A stretch of 64,000 nt of DNA from Paenibacillus swuensis (GTDB lineage Bacteria; Bacillota; Bacilli; Paenibacillales; DY6): the NCBI RefSeq assembly GCF_001644605.1, contig NZ_CP011388.1, positions 3,748,501-3,812,500 of the forward strand. The letters are read 5' to 3'. The notes under the pieces are model-generated. The model saw nothing but the letters and a program-made list of their open reading frames with translations, was not told the origin of the DNA and did no database searches. Of the stretch, positions 35,336 through 44,215 are shown in pieces. The translations under genes and the position numbers were made by a program. The stretch's first letter is position 1. Each line of letters starts with the position of its first letter.

Positions 35336-36079
35336 ATGGAGGATGAAGTTATGAAGAACGAAACGATATCTCTAATGTTGCAACATCAGTCCATACGTAA
35401 ATTTAAATCAGATCCTGTGCCGCCTGAACATTTGCATACGATTATGGAATGCGCACAAAAGGCGTCAACTTCCAGTAACATGCAAGCTTATAGTGTAATT
35501 AATGTGACAGACCCTGAGTTAAGATCCCAATTGGCAATATTGGCAGGTAACCAGATCTATGTGGAACAAGCGCCAGTCTTTCTTGTATGGTGTGCAGATC
35601 TACATCGCTTGCAGGGCTCGGTGTCAGACCAAACGGTGAAACCTACTGCGGAGAACTTTCTTGTGAGTTCCGTGGATGCCGCGCTTGCCTCACAGAATGC
35701 GGCGCTTGCCGCGGAATCGATGGGCCTCGGGATTGTGTATATCGGCGGAATCCGTAATCAGCTTGAGGAAGTGATTCAGTTACTGCAGCTTCCTGAGCTG
35801 GTTTATCCCGTATTTGGCATGTGCATCGGTAAGCCGGATCAGGAGCCTTCTCCGCATCCCCGTATGCCTGTAGAATCCATACTCCATGAGAATAAGTACA
35901 GTACAGTTCACAACGAAGAATTGTTGAGGCAATATAATGAAACCATCAGTAACTATATGGATCAACGCACGCAAGGCCAACGCAAGGCGAATTGGTCGCA
36001 AATGATGGAATCCAAGCTTAGCCAGCCTGATCGCATTCTGGGAGAAACGTTGCAAAAGCAAGGATTCGGCTTCAGGTAG
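35336..36079 (+). CDS. NADPH-dependent FMN nitroreductase/flavin reductase (NfsA/NfrA-like)
   Basis: 247 residues of the nitroreductase family. The N-terminal HQSIRKFKSDPVP binds FMN phosphate, KASTSSNMQAYSVI follows, and GLGIVYIGGIRN and the long C-terminal NfsA-type tail are present. Such enzymes reduce nitro compounds, quinones or flavins. Two starts have ribosome sites: ATG 35336 (GAGGAG) and ATG 35351 (GGAGG inside the first codons). Terminator 36100-36136 follows. Confidence 0.88.
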   Translation: MEDEVMKNETISLMLQHQSIRKFKSDPVPPEHLHTIMECAQKASTSSNMQAYSVINVTDPELRSQLAILAGNQIYVEQAPVFLVWCADLHRLQGSVSDQTVKPTAENFLVSSVDAALASQNAALAAESMGLGIVYIGGIRNQLEEVIQLLQLPELVYPVFGMCIGKPDQEPSPHPRMPVESILHENKYSTVHNEELLRQYNETISNYMDQRTQGQRKANWSQMMESKLSQPDRILGETLQKQGFGFR

Positions 36080-36099
36080 AGAACATATGTAGTAGTCAC

Positions 36100-36136
36100 G
36101 AAACCTTCTCAGGCATCACGAGAGGGTCTCTTTTTT
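36100..36136 (+). terminator. Terminator of the nitroreductase gene
   Basis: GAAACCTTCTC (36100-36110) pairs with GAGAGGGTCTC (36120-36130), with one mismatch and wobble pairs, then six T. Confidence 0.7.
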
Positions 36137-36221
36137 GCGGTCGGAGAAGGGATTTAAACGGCGTAGGGAGTATATATAAGAATGTATATAACCATCCAAA
36201 TAAATAAACGGGGCCAATCTA

Positions 36222-37493
36222 ATGTTGCTGGAAAAATTGTTCTTGAGTATTCTCATTGTGCTTGCACCTGTACTGGCATATACAGCTTTCTCCGAACGAT
36301 GGCGGCACGCGCAGAAGCCCTATGTTATCGGATTGTTGCACGGTACGGCATCTTCGCTTTGTTTATTATGCTCCTTCTATGCATCCGGTTTATACTGGGA
36401 TTTGCGTTATGTGCCTATGATCATTTCCACAATTTACGGGGGACCGGTGGCAGGTTTCATCAATTACCTGATGATTATGGGGACAAGAACTTATCTCGGC
36501 GGAGATGCCTTATTATTCGGGTTTGTGAGCATTACATTGACATTCATAGGGCCGATTCTGTTTGCAAGAAAAGCCAAACATTGGAGCGGACCTGCCCGAA
36601 TTAAGGCAGCCGTACTTATATCCTGTTATCCCAATATGATCATGCTATTAATCTTGATCTCTTATTCGTTAACCCGTTCTTCAAGCGCGGAATCAACATT
36701 TAATGTGTATACTGGCGCCGTACTCTTTGGCATGATGCAAATATTCGGAACCTGGCTGGCATCCATGTTATTGGAATTTACTTATGAACGGACGAAGATG
36801 ATCTCGGATATTCAACGGGCCGAGAAGCTCAAGACGATGGGGGAACTGGCGGCTTCCATTGCCCACGAGGTGCGTAATCCGCTTACCGTTGTCCAGGGTT
36901 TTCTCCAACTGATGCGTCCTCATCAAACCGGAAAGAATCAACAATACCTCCACATTGCTCTTACCGAGCTAGCCAGGGCCGAAACCATTATCAGCGATTA
37001 CCTCAGTTTCTCCAAAACGAAATTAACACGACTAGAAGTGTTTGAGATTACGAACTTGCTTCATAATGTCGTACTGTTGCTATCTCCACTAGCCACGAAG
37101 CATAACGTCACGATGAAATATAATGAGGATGGGCCGATGTACCTTTACACAGATCGCGGTCAGTTGCAACAAGCGCTTGTCAATATTATCAAGAATGCGA
37201 TTGAAGCTACCAACGCTATGAAACATGGCGAAGTATCGGTATACTCTACTATAATAGAAGGTACTCCTCCAATGGCACAGATCATGATCAAGGATAACGG
37301 TAGAGGGATGACTCCCGAGCAACTTACAAGAATCGGTACTTTATTTTTCTCCATGAAAGATGTAGGTACGGGACTTGGAACAGCAGTGGCCATCCGGATT
37401 ATAGAAGAGATGAACGGCCGTATCACGTATACAAGCGAGCCCGGCGCGGGGACGATGGTCATGTTATTGTTACCTCTGCACACGAAGAATTAA
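36222..37493 (+). CDS. Orphan membrane sensor histidine kinase, KinB-like
   Basis: 423 residues. About six membrane helices (1-185) of 5TMR-LYT type are followed by HisKA with H215 in SIAHEVRNPLT and a HATPase domain (NIIKNAIEAT, DNGRGM, GTGLG). No response regulator is adjacent, as for sporulation kinases feeding Spo0F, so that role is a reasonable inference. A weak promoter (TTTAAA 36153, TATAAG 36175) is visible. The ribosome site is poor (CGGGG). Confidence 0.87.
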   Translation: MLLEKLFLSILIVLAPVLAYTAFSERWRHAQKPYVIGLLHGTASSLCLLCSFYASGLYWDLRYVPMIISTIYGGPVAGFINYLMIMGTRTYLGGDALLFGFVSITLTFIGPILFARKAKHWSGPARIKAAVLISCYPNMIMLLILISYSLTRSSSAESTFNVYTGAVLFGMMQIFGTWLASMLLEFTYERTKMISDIQRAEKLKTMGELAASIAHEVRNPLTVVQGFLQLMRPHQTGKNQQYLHIALTELARAETIISDYLSFSKTKLTRLEVFEITNLLHNVVLLLSPLATKHNVTMKYNEDGPMYLYTDRGQLQQALVNIIKNAIEATNAMKHGEVSVYSTIIEGTPPMAQIMIKDNGRGMTPEQLTRIGTLFFSMKDVGTGLGTAVAIRIIEEMNGRITYTSEPGAGTMVMLLLPLHTKN

Positions 37494-37515
37494 TTTATAC
37501 AGGTCAGGAGAACAT

Positions 37516-38097
37516 ATGAAGAAAAGAAACATGTTGTTTATTGCAATGATAACTTCATTTCTATTATATCTATTCATAGATACAGTGACGGATCGGAACA
37601 AGTTAGAAGAACTAGGTTTGAGTCAAGAAGCGGATAGTTTACACCCCGTTGTTGTGCAAAAAAAGGCTGAACTCGTTCAACTGGCCAAGACACGTAATAT
37701 CTCAATTCTCATTACCGATGGTTTCAGAAGCCATAGTGAACAAGAAGAATTATACGAGCAGGGGCGTACAACACCCGGACCCGTCGTAACGAAGGCCAGA
37801 GCAGGCACCTCATATCATAATTATGGGTTGGCCATTGATTTTGCTTTACTGACTAAAGAGGGCAAGGCGTTGTGGGATACAGAGGCGGATCTGAACGAAA
37901 ACGGTTCATCAGACTGGATGGAAGTTGTACAGCTGGCTAAAGGGCTTGGCTTCGAATGGGGCGGAGACTGGCCGCATTTTCCCGACTATCCGCATCTTCA
38001 GATGGATTTCGGATTAAGTATCGCGGAACTACAGCAGAATCAGGACTCCGCAGGGGTATATGTTCTCAAAAAAATATGGAATGCCGGCAAAGGGTAA
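37516..38097 (+). CDS. M15 family peptidoglycan peptidase (CwlK/VanY-like)
   Basis: 193 residues with an N-terminal signal anchor (about 5-22) and an M15C domain. Zinc ligands are H101 and D108 in SYHNYGLAIDF and H160 in DYPHLQM, with ITDGFRSHSEQEELY before them. Members are L-Ala-D-Glu endopeptidases or D,D-carboxypeptidases of the cell wall. It follows the kinase by 22 nt and may share its transcript. RBS AGGAG. Confidence 0.88.
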   Translation: MKKRNMLFIAMITSFLLYLFIDTVTDRNKLEELGLSQEADSLHPVVVQKKAELVQLAKTRNISILITDGFRSHSEQEELYEQGRTTPGPVVTKARAGTSYHNYGLAIDFALLTKEGKALWDTEADLNENGSSDWMEVVQLAKGLGFEWGGDWPHFPDYPHLQMDFGLSIAELQQNQDSAGVYVLKKIWNAGKG

Positions 38098-38106
38098 GGA
38101 CAACAG

Positions 38107-40416
38107 GTGAACAGCATGCAAACCTATCAGATGAATGTCAGAACATTGGTGGAATACGTCTATCGCAGCGGGAGTCTGGATTCCGAGTTCCGTGCTCAAA
38201 CTTCGATGATCGAGGGGACGAAGGCACACCAGAAGGTTCAGCAGTCTTATGGAGAATCCCACTTCAAAGAAGTGTATTTGAAAGCGGAGTTCCTATTTGA
38301 GGGACTGCAATTTATTCTTGATGGCCGATGTGACGGACTGTTTCTCGATCAGGACATTGTCACCATTGATGAGATCAAATCTACGGTGAAGCCTTTGTCT
38401 GAAATTGCCGAAACCAGTTATCCTGTACATTGGGCCCAAGCCAAGTGTTACGCTTATATGTATGCACTAGAGCATGGACATGAGCAGATGGATGTGCAAC
38501 TTACCTATGTTCAACTTCATTCCGAAGAGCGGAAGTGTTACAAGCAAAGCTATACCACGCCGGATCTTGAAACATTCATGTTGGAATTGCTTCGAGTCTA
38601 TTTCCCTTATGCTCAGATGAAGGTTCAACACGGGTTGGACCGTAATCATAGTATCAAAGAGCTGCCTTTTCCATTTCAAAGCTACAGAGAAGGGCAACGG
38701 AAGTTTGCGGGCGCGGTCTATCAATCGATTGCCGACTGCCATCATCTTTTTGCTAAAGCGCCGACAGGAACAGGAAAAACGATTTCCACACTGTTTCCGT
38801 CGGTGAAAGCGATAGGCGAGGGATTGCTGCAACGCGTATTTTATCTGACAGCCAAGACGATTACCCGAACTGCTGCTGAGGAAGCACTGGCCTTAATGGA
38901 ACGAAACGGGCTGAAGGTTCATTCCGTGACGATCACCGCTAAAGATAAAGTATGCCATCAAGAGGAACCCTTTTGCCAGAAGGAGTATTGCGCGTTTGCC
39001 GATGGATATTATGACCGGATTAATGAAGCGATGCTGGATCTCTACACACACGAACGCAGGTTGACCCGGGATGTCATTCACGCGTATTCGCATAAACATC
39101 GGGTATGTCCATTCGAATTCTCCCTGGATGCCGCTTATGCCGCGGATATTATTATTTGTGACTATAATTATATTTTTGATCCGGGTGTGTCTCTAAAGCG
39201 AATGTTCGACGACCGGAAGAAGCACACCGTGCTGCTTATCGATGAGGCGCATAATTTGGTGGATCGGGCTCGGGAGATGTATTCGGCTGAGTTAAATAAA
39301 GTTCCATTTATGTTGCTGAAAAAAGAATACAAATCATATCATCCGCAGCTGGCTGCCTCCGCTAAAAGGGTGAACGATTATTTCATTCGTGTTCGTAAAG
39401 AACTCGGAGAGGACAAGCACACGGTGTCCATAGACCAACCTGATGCGCTTAAAGAAATGATAGAGCCGTTTATTTCACATGCCGAGCAGGAGCTGATTCA
39501 GTCTTCTTTCGGTCCCGGGCCGGAGCTTCAAGCGTTGTTGCTGGAAACGTACTTCCAAGCTCAAAGTTATATACGCATTAGCAAGTTTTATGATGAACGC
39601 TATGTGACTCAAGCTGAAGTAACCAGATCGGGTGTGCGGATCAAGTTGTTCTGCTTAGACCCTTCTTACAATTTGCAGCAAATGTCTAAAGGCTACCGCT
39701 CCCGCATTCATTTCTCGGCAACGTTATCACCTTTATCTTTTTATATGGATATGTTAGGCGGTGGGGAGGAGGACTACTCGGTATCTATTCCTTCACCGTT
39801 TATGCAGGAGCAGCTTGAGGTGAGGGTCCTACCCTTGTCCACACGTTACAGGAACCGTGAAGAATCAATCTCTCCAATCATTGCGATGCTTACCCGATTA
39901 GCAGAGGAACGGCAAGGGAATATGCTCGTGTTTTTTCCTTCTTATGAGTACATGAACCAAATTTATGAGGCGTATATGTTGCATGAACCTGCGCATGATA
40001 TTTTGATTCAGGGCAACGCCTTAACTGAGGAGGAGCGGGAGCGGTTTCTGGCTGCGTTTGACGCGGAGAATACACACGCTGTTACCGGGTTTGCCGTGAT
40101 GGGAGGAATCTTCTCAGAAGGAATTGATCTCATAGGAGATCGGTTGACTTGCGTTGTGATTATTGGTGTAGGGCTTCCGCAACTGAACCCGGAACGGGAT
40201 TTGTTGAAAGACTACTTCAATCACAACGGCAAGAACGGTTACGATTACGCTTACGTATATCCGGGTATGAACAAAGTGCTGCAAGCAGGCGGCCGGTTGA
40301 TAAGATCCGAGCAGGACCGCGGCTTGCTGATCCTGGTGGATGATCGATACCTACAGTCTGCCTACCAACGATTGTTGCCTCCCGAATGGAGAAACTATAC
40401 GGTTTGGCAACCCTAG
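38107..40416 (+). CDS. RecB-like nuclease fused to an XPD/DinG-type iron-sulfur helicase
   Basis: 769 residues. Residues 35-125 show a PD-(D/E)XK core: EGTKAHQ (H41), LDGRCDG (D76), IDEIKST (E89, K91) and HWAQAKCYAY (Q111). The helicase follows with Walker A APTGTGKT (218-225), iron-sulfur cysteines C283, C290, C295 and C334, DEAH at 379-382, and C-terminal motifs to HELICc2. Such helicases unwind 5'-3'. The role is presumably in repair or recombination. GTG 38107 has AAGGA upstream; ATG 38116 is an alternative. Confidence 0.87.
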   Translation: MNSMQTYQMNVRTLVEYVYRSGSLDSEFRAQTSMIEGTKAHQKVQQSYGESHFKEVYLKAEFLFEGLQFILDGRCDGLFLDQDIVTIDEIKSTVKPLSEIAETSYPVHWAQAKCYAYMYALEHGHEQMDVQLTYVQLHSEERKCYKQSYTTPDLETFMLELLRVYFPYAQMKVQHGLDRNHSIKELPFPFQSYREGQRKFAGAVYQSIADCHHLFAKAPTGTGKTISTLFPSVKAIGEGLLQRVFYLTAKTITRTAAEEALALMERNGLKVHSVTITAKDKVCHQEEPFCQKEYCAFADGYYDRINEAMLDLYTHERRLTRDVIHAYSHKHRVCPFEFSLDAAYAADIIICDYNYIFDPGVSLKRMFDDRKKHTVLLIDEAHNLVDRAREMYSAELNKVPFMLLKKEYKSYHPQLAASAKRVNDYFIRVRKELGEDKHTVSIDQPDALKEMIEPFISHAEQELIQSSFGPGPELQALLLETYFQAQSYIRISKFYDERYVTQAEVTRSGVRIKLFCLDPSYNLQQMSKGYRSRIHFSATLSPLSFYMDMLGGGEEDYSVSIPSPFMQEQLEVRVLPLSTRYRNREESISPIIAMLTRLAEERQGNMLVFFPSYEYMNQIYEAYMLHEPAHDILIQGNALTEEERERFLAAFDAENTHAVTGFAVMGGIFSEGIDLIGDRLTCVVIIGVGLPQLNPERDLLKDYFNHNGKNGYDYAYVYPGMNKVLQAGGRLIRSEQDRGLLILVDDRYLQSAYQRLLPPEWRNYTVWQP

Positions 40417-40442
40417 CTAGGAAGTCAATGTTCAGTTTGATG

Positions 40443-40478
40443 AAGTTGGATCCATTCTGCGGCGTCCAGCTTTTTTTT
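40443..40478 (+). terminator. Terminator of the helicase gene
   Basis: AAGTTGGAT pairs with GTCCAGCTT (two G-U pairs) and is followed by a run of eight T starting inside the stem end. Confidence 0.75.
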
Positions 40479-40549
40479 GACCAGAATTGTTATAAAAAAC
40501 GATCGAGATCCGTCTTATCTATAGCTGCAGCAGAAAGGAGACTATAACG

Positions 40550-41071
40550 TTGTCAGATTCATATAAAGAAATGTTCCATGTACACTATCCGACGGTTGTG
40601 CGCAAGCTGACGGGGCTGGTGCGGAATGAATCCATTGCAGAGGACTTAGCACAAGAAGTGTTTCTGCGGCTGTATCAGCACCCTCCCAACGAAATCGATG
40701 CCGTAGGCGCATGGTTGCATCGGGTGTTAACGCGTGTCGGGTATGATTACTTAAACCGTCAAACCAGAGAACGCCAGATTATAGAGAAACAAGAGCATGT
40801 AGAAAGATCAAGCGAGCAACTGCAACAATCCAACGAAGACGTAGTCATGAGCAAGATGAATCAAAACGAGGTGCAAGAAGTGCTGGATGCCCTTCCTGAG
40901 CGGGACCGGCAATTGTTGATGCTGAAATATTCGGGATACAGTTATAACGAAATTGCGGAGAAGCTTCAAGTTCAGAAATCTTTTGTAGGCACGTTGCTTC
41001 AAAGAGCGTCTGTGAAATTCAAGAAACAAGCCGAAGCCGGCATGCTGAATCCATACAAACAGGAGGTATAA
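40550..41071 (+). CDS. ECF-type RNA polymerase sigma factor
   Basis: 173 residues. Region 2 is SIAEDLAQEVFLRLYQHPP with AVGAWLHRVLTRVGYDYLNRQ; region 4 is ALPERDRQLLMLKYSGYSYNEIAEKL with an HTH. TTG start with AAAGGAGA upstream. It heads a run of six genes with overlapping or nearly touching ends. ECF factors usually control their own operon, but no convincing ECF-type promoter could be picked out in the 70 nt upstream. Confidence 0.9.
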   Translation: MSDSYKEMFHVHYPTVVRKLTGLVRNESIAEDLAQEVFLRLYQHPPNEIDAVGAWLHRVLTRVGYDYLNRQTRERQIIEKQEHVERSSEQLQQSNEDVVMSKMNQNEVQEVLDALPERDRQLLMLKYSGYSYNEIAEKLQVQKSFVGTLLQRASVKFKKQAEAGMLNPYKQEV

Positions 41072-41075
41072 TGAT

Positions 41076-42134
41076 ATGAAAACTACAGATCAGGCCTGGA
41101 AAGAGATGCAAGAAAAGCTTAAGGATGCGAAGCGGCATGAGCAATGGCAGCAATGGGATTCCGGTGTTCATGTGAAGCAAGCGACATCAGATGGCGAAAG
41201 GGCTGCACTCACGAATTCATCGAGTTCACAAGTGCAGTCTGAGGTTGCATTGAAAACCAATCCTGTCATTGGTCGTAAGCGAGTCAAATATCCGAAGTGG
41301 GTTAGCGGAGTAGTTGCGGCAAGCGTTGTGGCGGTTGTGTTGGCAACTCCTGTAGGTAACAGCGCGTTGGCATCCATCTTGGGACAATTCCGTATGGAGC
41401 AGATTACTACGGTGGATGAGCAAGACGCCAAAGTTCTATTCGAGTCGTTCTTCCCGGACGGCGAGAGCCGAGAGGCTGTAAATGCTTTCGGTACGTTCTC
41501 GAGGGAATCAGGCAAACGCCAAGGCGAATTTGATGCTAAGTCCATCTCTGATGTGCTGGGCCGGACGATTGTTGTTCCCTCGGATTTTAAGCAAGAAAAA
41601 GTGTATGTGAACGCATCCGATCGACTGACGTTTAAAGTTAATGTGGATGAAGTGAACAAATCGATGCGTAAACTAGGCGCCACCGAGCTTTTCCCGTCAT
41701 CACTGGATCAGAAGACCATCACGATTGAGATGGGTGAAAGTGTTCATATGAACTTAAGCAACGAGGACGGAAAAAGCTGGTCTAATCTGACGCAACAGCC
41801 CGTACCTAAAGTGATTGTGGATTCTTCTGTGGAATTGCAGGAAGCTCTGGATGCTATCGTTTCACTGCCCATGCTGCCAACCAATTTAAAAACAACTTTG
41901 CTTTCTTCCAATTTCTTAAATGACGGCAGTGCGCCTTTGCCCCTTATAACAGACGCGCAGACCTCCAAAATTCAAGTCGGATCAACAAATGTCCTTCTGC
42001 AAGAGCGCAAACACAGTTCCGACTTACAATACGACGCTATATGGATTCATAATGGACAATTGTTCAGTTTAAGCGGTAATGTGTTCAAAAATCAGCAAGA
42101 GATTGAGGCGAAAATCTCGGAGTTGATTAACTAA
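41076..42134 (+). CDS. Membrane anti-sigma-like regulatory protein
   Basis: 352 residues: a cytoplasmic N-terminus of about 72 residues, one membrane helix (about 73-93), and an extracytoplasmic domain whose end (STNVLLQERKHSSDLQYDAI, then WIHNGQLFSLSGN) resembles DUF4367-type modules. No zinc-binding HxxxCxxC anti-sigma motif was seen. Its place 4 nt after the sigma gene suggests that it restrains the sigma factor until a signal arrives. RBS AGGAGG. Confidence 0.72.
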   Translation: MKTTDQAWKEMQEKLKDAKRHEQWQQWDSGVHVKQATSDGERAALTNSSSSQVQSEVALKTNPVIGRKRVKYPKWVSGVVAASVVAVVLATPVGNSALASILGQFRMEQITTVDEQDAKVLFESFFPDGESREAVNAFGTFSRESGKRQGEFDAKSISDVLGRTIVVPSDFKQEKVYVNASDRLTFKVNVDEVNKSMRKLGATELFPSSLDQKTITIEMGESVHMNLSNEDGKSWSNLTQQPVPKVIVDSSVELQEALDAIVSLPMLPTNLKTTLLSSNFLNDGSAPLPLITDAQTSKIQVGSTNVLLQERKHSSDLQYDAIWIHNGQLFSLSGNVFKNQQEIEAKISELIN

Positions 42135-43093
42135 TGACCACGGATATCATCTCAACACAAGGACTTACGAAAGATTATGGCAATGGCCGCGGCTGTAGAG
42201 ATATCACGTTGACTGTAAGGGCGGGGGAAGCATTTGGCTTCCTCGGCCCTAATGGCGCGGGTAAGAGCACACTGGTAAAAATGTTGGTGGGCTTGGTTCA
42301 TCCTACCGCTGGAGAAGGATTTCTGTTCGGCCAACCCGTCGGCTCCATCGAAGCGAGGCGTCAAATCGGATATCTCCCTGAATTATACCGATATCAAGAG
42401 TGGCTGACGGGAGAAGAAGTGCTGAATCTACACGCTAAATTAGCGGATATGGATCGTAATTATGCCCGCAAGCGCATAAAGCATCTTCTCGAGGAGGTCG
42501 GAATCGGGTTGCGCGGCCGTGACCGTGTGAAGCATTATTCGAAGGGAATGCAACAAAGACTAGGCTTTGCCTGTGCGCTGATGAATGATCCGCAACTCCT
42601 GTTTCTGGACGAGCCGTCATCGGCGATGGATCCCGTGGGCAGACATGAAGTGCGACAGCTGCTGATGGGTCTAAAAGAGCAAGGGAAGACGATATTTCTA
42701 AATTCTCATCTCCTTGAGGATGTTGAGGTGTTGTGCGACCGGGTGGCTCTGCTTAATAATGGAAACATTATGGCGCAAGGTACTGTCGTCGATTTGCTTG
42801 AAGAGAGCAACCGTTGGAGACTGAGGGTAGGCGGACTAACTCCTGTCCTCTTGGAATGGTTAAAGGAAACGACGGGGATGGCAATGGCATGCACCGATGT
42901 AAATACCTCACCCATCCTTGACGTTGTGTGGCTGGATGCTTATCCGCAGAACGATGAGCAGTTAGGATGGTTAAACAGTTTAATTGTAGAGCAAGGAATG
43001 ACTCTATATGAAGTCAAGAAGGACAAGAACCGCTTGAATGAATGGTTTGTTGGCGCGGTCTCGGGATTGAATCAGAGGGGTGAACGCGCATGA
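42134..43093 (+). CDS. ABC-2 type transporter ATPase
   Basis: 319 residues with Walker A GPNGAGKST, signature YSKGMQQRLG, Walker B LLFLDEPSSAMD and HLLEDVE switch region, of the CcmA/NosF export class. Start ATG overlaps the previous stop by one base (TAATG). A C-terminal domain of about 90 residues follows the NBD. It works with the permease that overlaps it by 4 nt. Confidence 0.92.
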   Translation: MTTDIISTQGLTKDYGNGRGCRDITLTVRAGEAFGFLGPNGAGKSTLVKMLVGLVHPTAGEGFLFGQPVGSIEARRQIGYLPELYRYQEWLTGEEVLNLHAKLADMDRNYARKRIKHLLEEVGIGLRGRDRVKHYSKGMQQRLGFACALMNDPQLLFLDEPSSAMDPVGRHEVRQLLMGLKEQGKTIFLNSHLLEDVEVLCDRVALLNNGNIMAQGTVVDLLEESNRWRLRVGGLTPVLLEWLKETTGMAMACTDVNTSPILDVVWLDAYPQNDEQLGWLNSLIVEQGMTLYEVKKDKNRLNEWFVGAVSGLNQRGERA

Positions 43094-43962
43094 TGACCAT
43101 TCTCATGATGACATGGAAAGAAATGATGCGTAAACGCGTCTTAAGCTTAACCTTCATACTAACCGTGGTATTTCTTATCGGATTCTGGTATGTAGCGAAA
43201 ATTATCGGCAACGATGGCAACATGGGTGTCCCTGATCCAACTCAAAATCTAATCCGGGATTTCAGTAACGGCAGCATTATTCTATCCCTGGGATTCTTTT
43301 TCGCTACCTTTGTCATTGCGTTTCTTTCGATCTTCAGCTCCTTTTCCGTCGTTTCCGGGGAGGCGGAACAAGGTGTAATGCAAGCCTTGCTGCCCAGACC
43401 CTTACCCCGTTGGAAATGGTTTATGGGCCGATGGCTCGGATACACGCTTCTTGGAGTTCTGTACTCTGCGTTGCTATTCATTGCCCTGCTGTTTATCACC
43501 GATTTGTATGCGGGAATCCCGAGAGAATTGGGAGTATGGATGAAATCGTTTCTTTTGTTTGCATGGATTGTGCCTCTGTTAGTATCGGTATCCATGCTGG
43601 GTTCGTGTTATTTTCCGGCGTTCGGGAACGGTGTGTTTATGATCATGATGTACGGTGCGGGTTGGTTGGGCGGTATGTTGGAGAAAGTTACGGCAACGGG
43701 GATGTTTAAAGAGGATTCCAGAGCTTCGCTGGACATGGTATCGGGACTAACTTCGTTAGCAATGCCGGTAGATACACTTCAAAGACGGATGCTTGCTGAA
43801 CTGTTCTCCTTTAAAGACATGCAATCTTATTTGGATATCGACAGAATGGGACCCTTCAGTTTGCAAGCCATTCCTTCAAACACCTTCTTGGTGTATGCTG
43901 CTTTGTATACAGTGGCGGCCTTGCTTCTCGGCATGTTCACTTTTCAACGTAAAGATTTATAG
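43090..43962 (+). CDS. ABC-2 type transporter permease
   Basis: 290 residues with six hydrophobic segments and the ABC-2 pattern (VVSGEAEQGVMQALLPRP, RWKWFMGRWLGYTLL, like NosY). It overlaps the ATPase gene by ATGA. With the ATPase it forms an exporter under the ECF sigma gene, perhaps for an antimicrobial or a cell-surface compound; substrate unknown. Confidence 0.88.
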   Translation: MMTILMMTWKEMMRKRVLSLTFILTVVFLIGFWYVAKIIGNDGNMGVPDPTQNLIRDFSNGSIILSLGFFFATFVIAFLSIFSSFSVVSGEAEQGVMQALLPRPLPRWKWFMGRWLGYTLLGVLYSALLFIALLFITDLYAGIPRELGVWMKSFLLFAWIVPLLVSVSMLGSCYFPAFGNGVFMIMMYGAGWLGGMLEKVTATGMFKEDSRASLDMVSGLTSLAMPVDTLQRRMLAELFSFKDMQSYLDIDRMGPFSLQAIPSNTFLVYAALYTVAALLLGMFTFQRKDL

Positions 43963-43979
43963 CGATCGGAGGATCCTAC

Positions 43980-44186
43980 ATGGAAAATGTTTTGTTGCAG
44001 TTGTTCTTTCTCATAGGCGGATCGGTGGTCATACTCTTTCTGTTTCAGTGCTGCTATCGGTTTATGGTAAAATTTATGAGGTTGAACAAACGTTCAGCGG
44101 TCATGATTTCCGTACTAGGCTCAGTTCTGTTCTTAAGCAGCTGGATGCTGAATTTCATGTCCAATTTGTTCATTCCTATAGATTAA
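43980..44186 (+). CDS. Small two-helix membrane protein
   Basis: 68 residues with two hydrophobic stretches (about 4-24 and 42-62) and a basic loop between (KFMRLNKRS). GGAGG 7 nt before the ATG. It sits between the permease and the dehydrogenase, and its stop overlaps an ATG (TAATG) of the next frame. No family recognised; probably an accessory of the exporter. Confidence 0.68.
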   Translation: MENVLLQLFFLIGGSVVILFLFQCCYRFMVKFMRLNKRSAVMISVLGSVLFLSSWMLNFMSNLFIPID

Positions 44187-44215
44187 TGCCACGTACACGA
44201 GAAGACCTTCTGCGC

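Noticed and set aside
36182-36604. 140-codon plus-strand frame overlapping the kinase
   Set aside because: A shadow of the histidine kinase, with no RBS or family features.
38107-40416. CasDinG or anti-phage defence island
   Set aside because: No Cas, restriction, toxin or mobile genes nearby; the context looks like core chromosome.
43793-44185. Upstream extension of the sugar dehydrogenase frame over the permease and the small membrane protein
   Set aside because: Lies inside genes with clear domains and RBS; the lipoprotein signal peptide starts at 44216 (or 44186).
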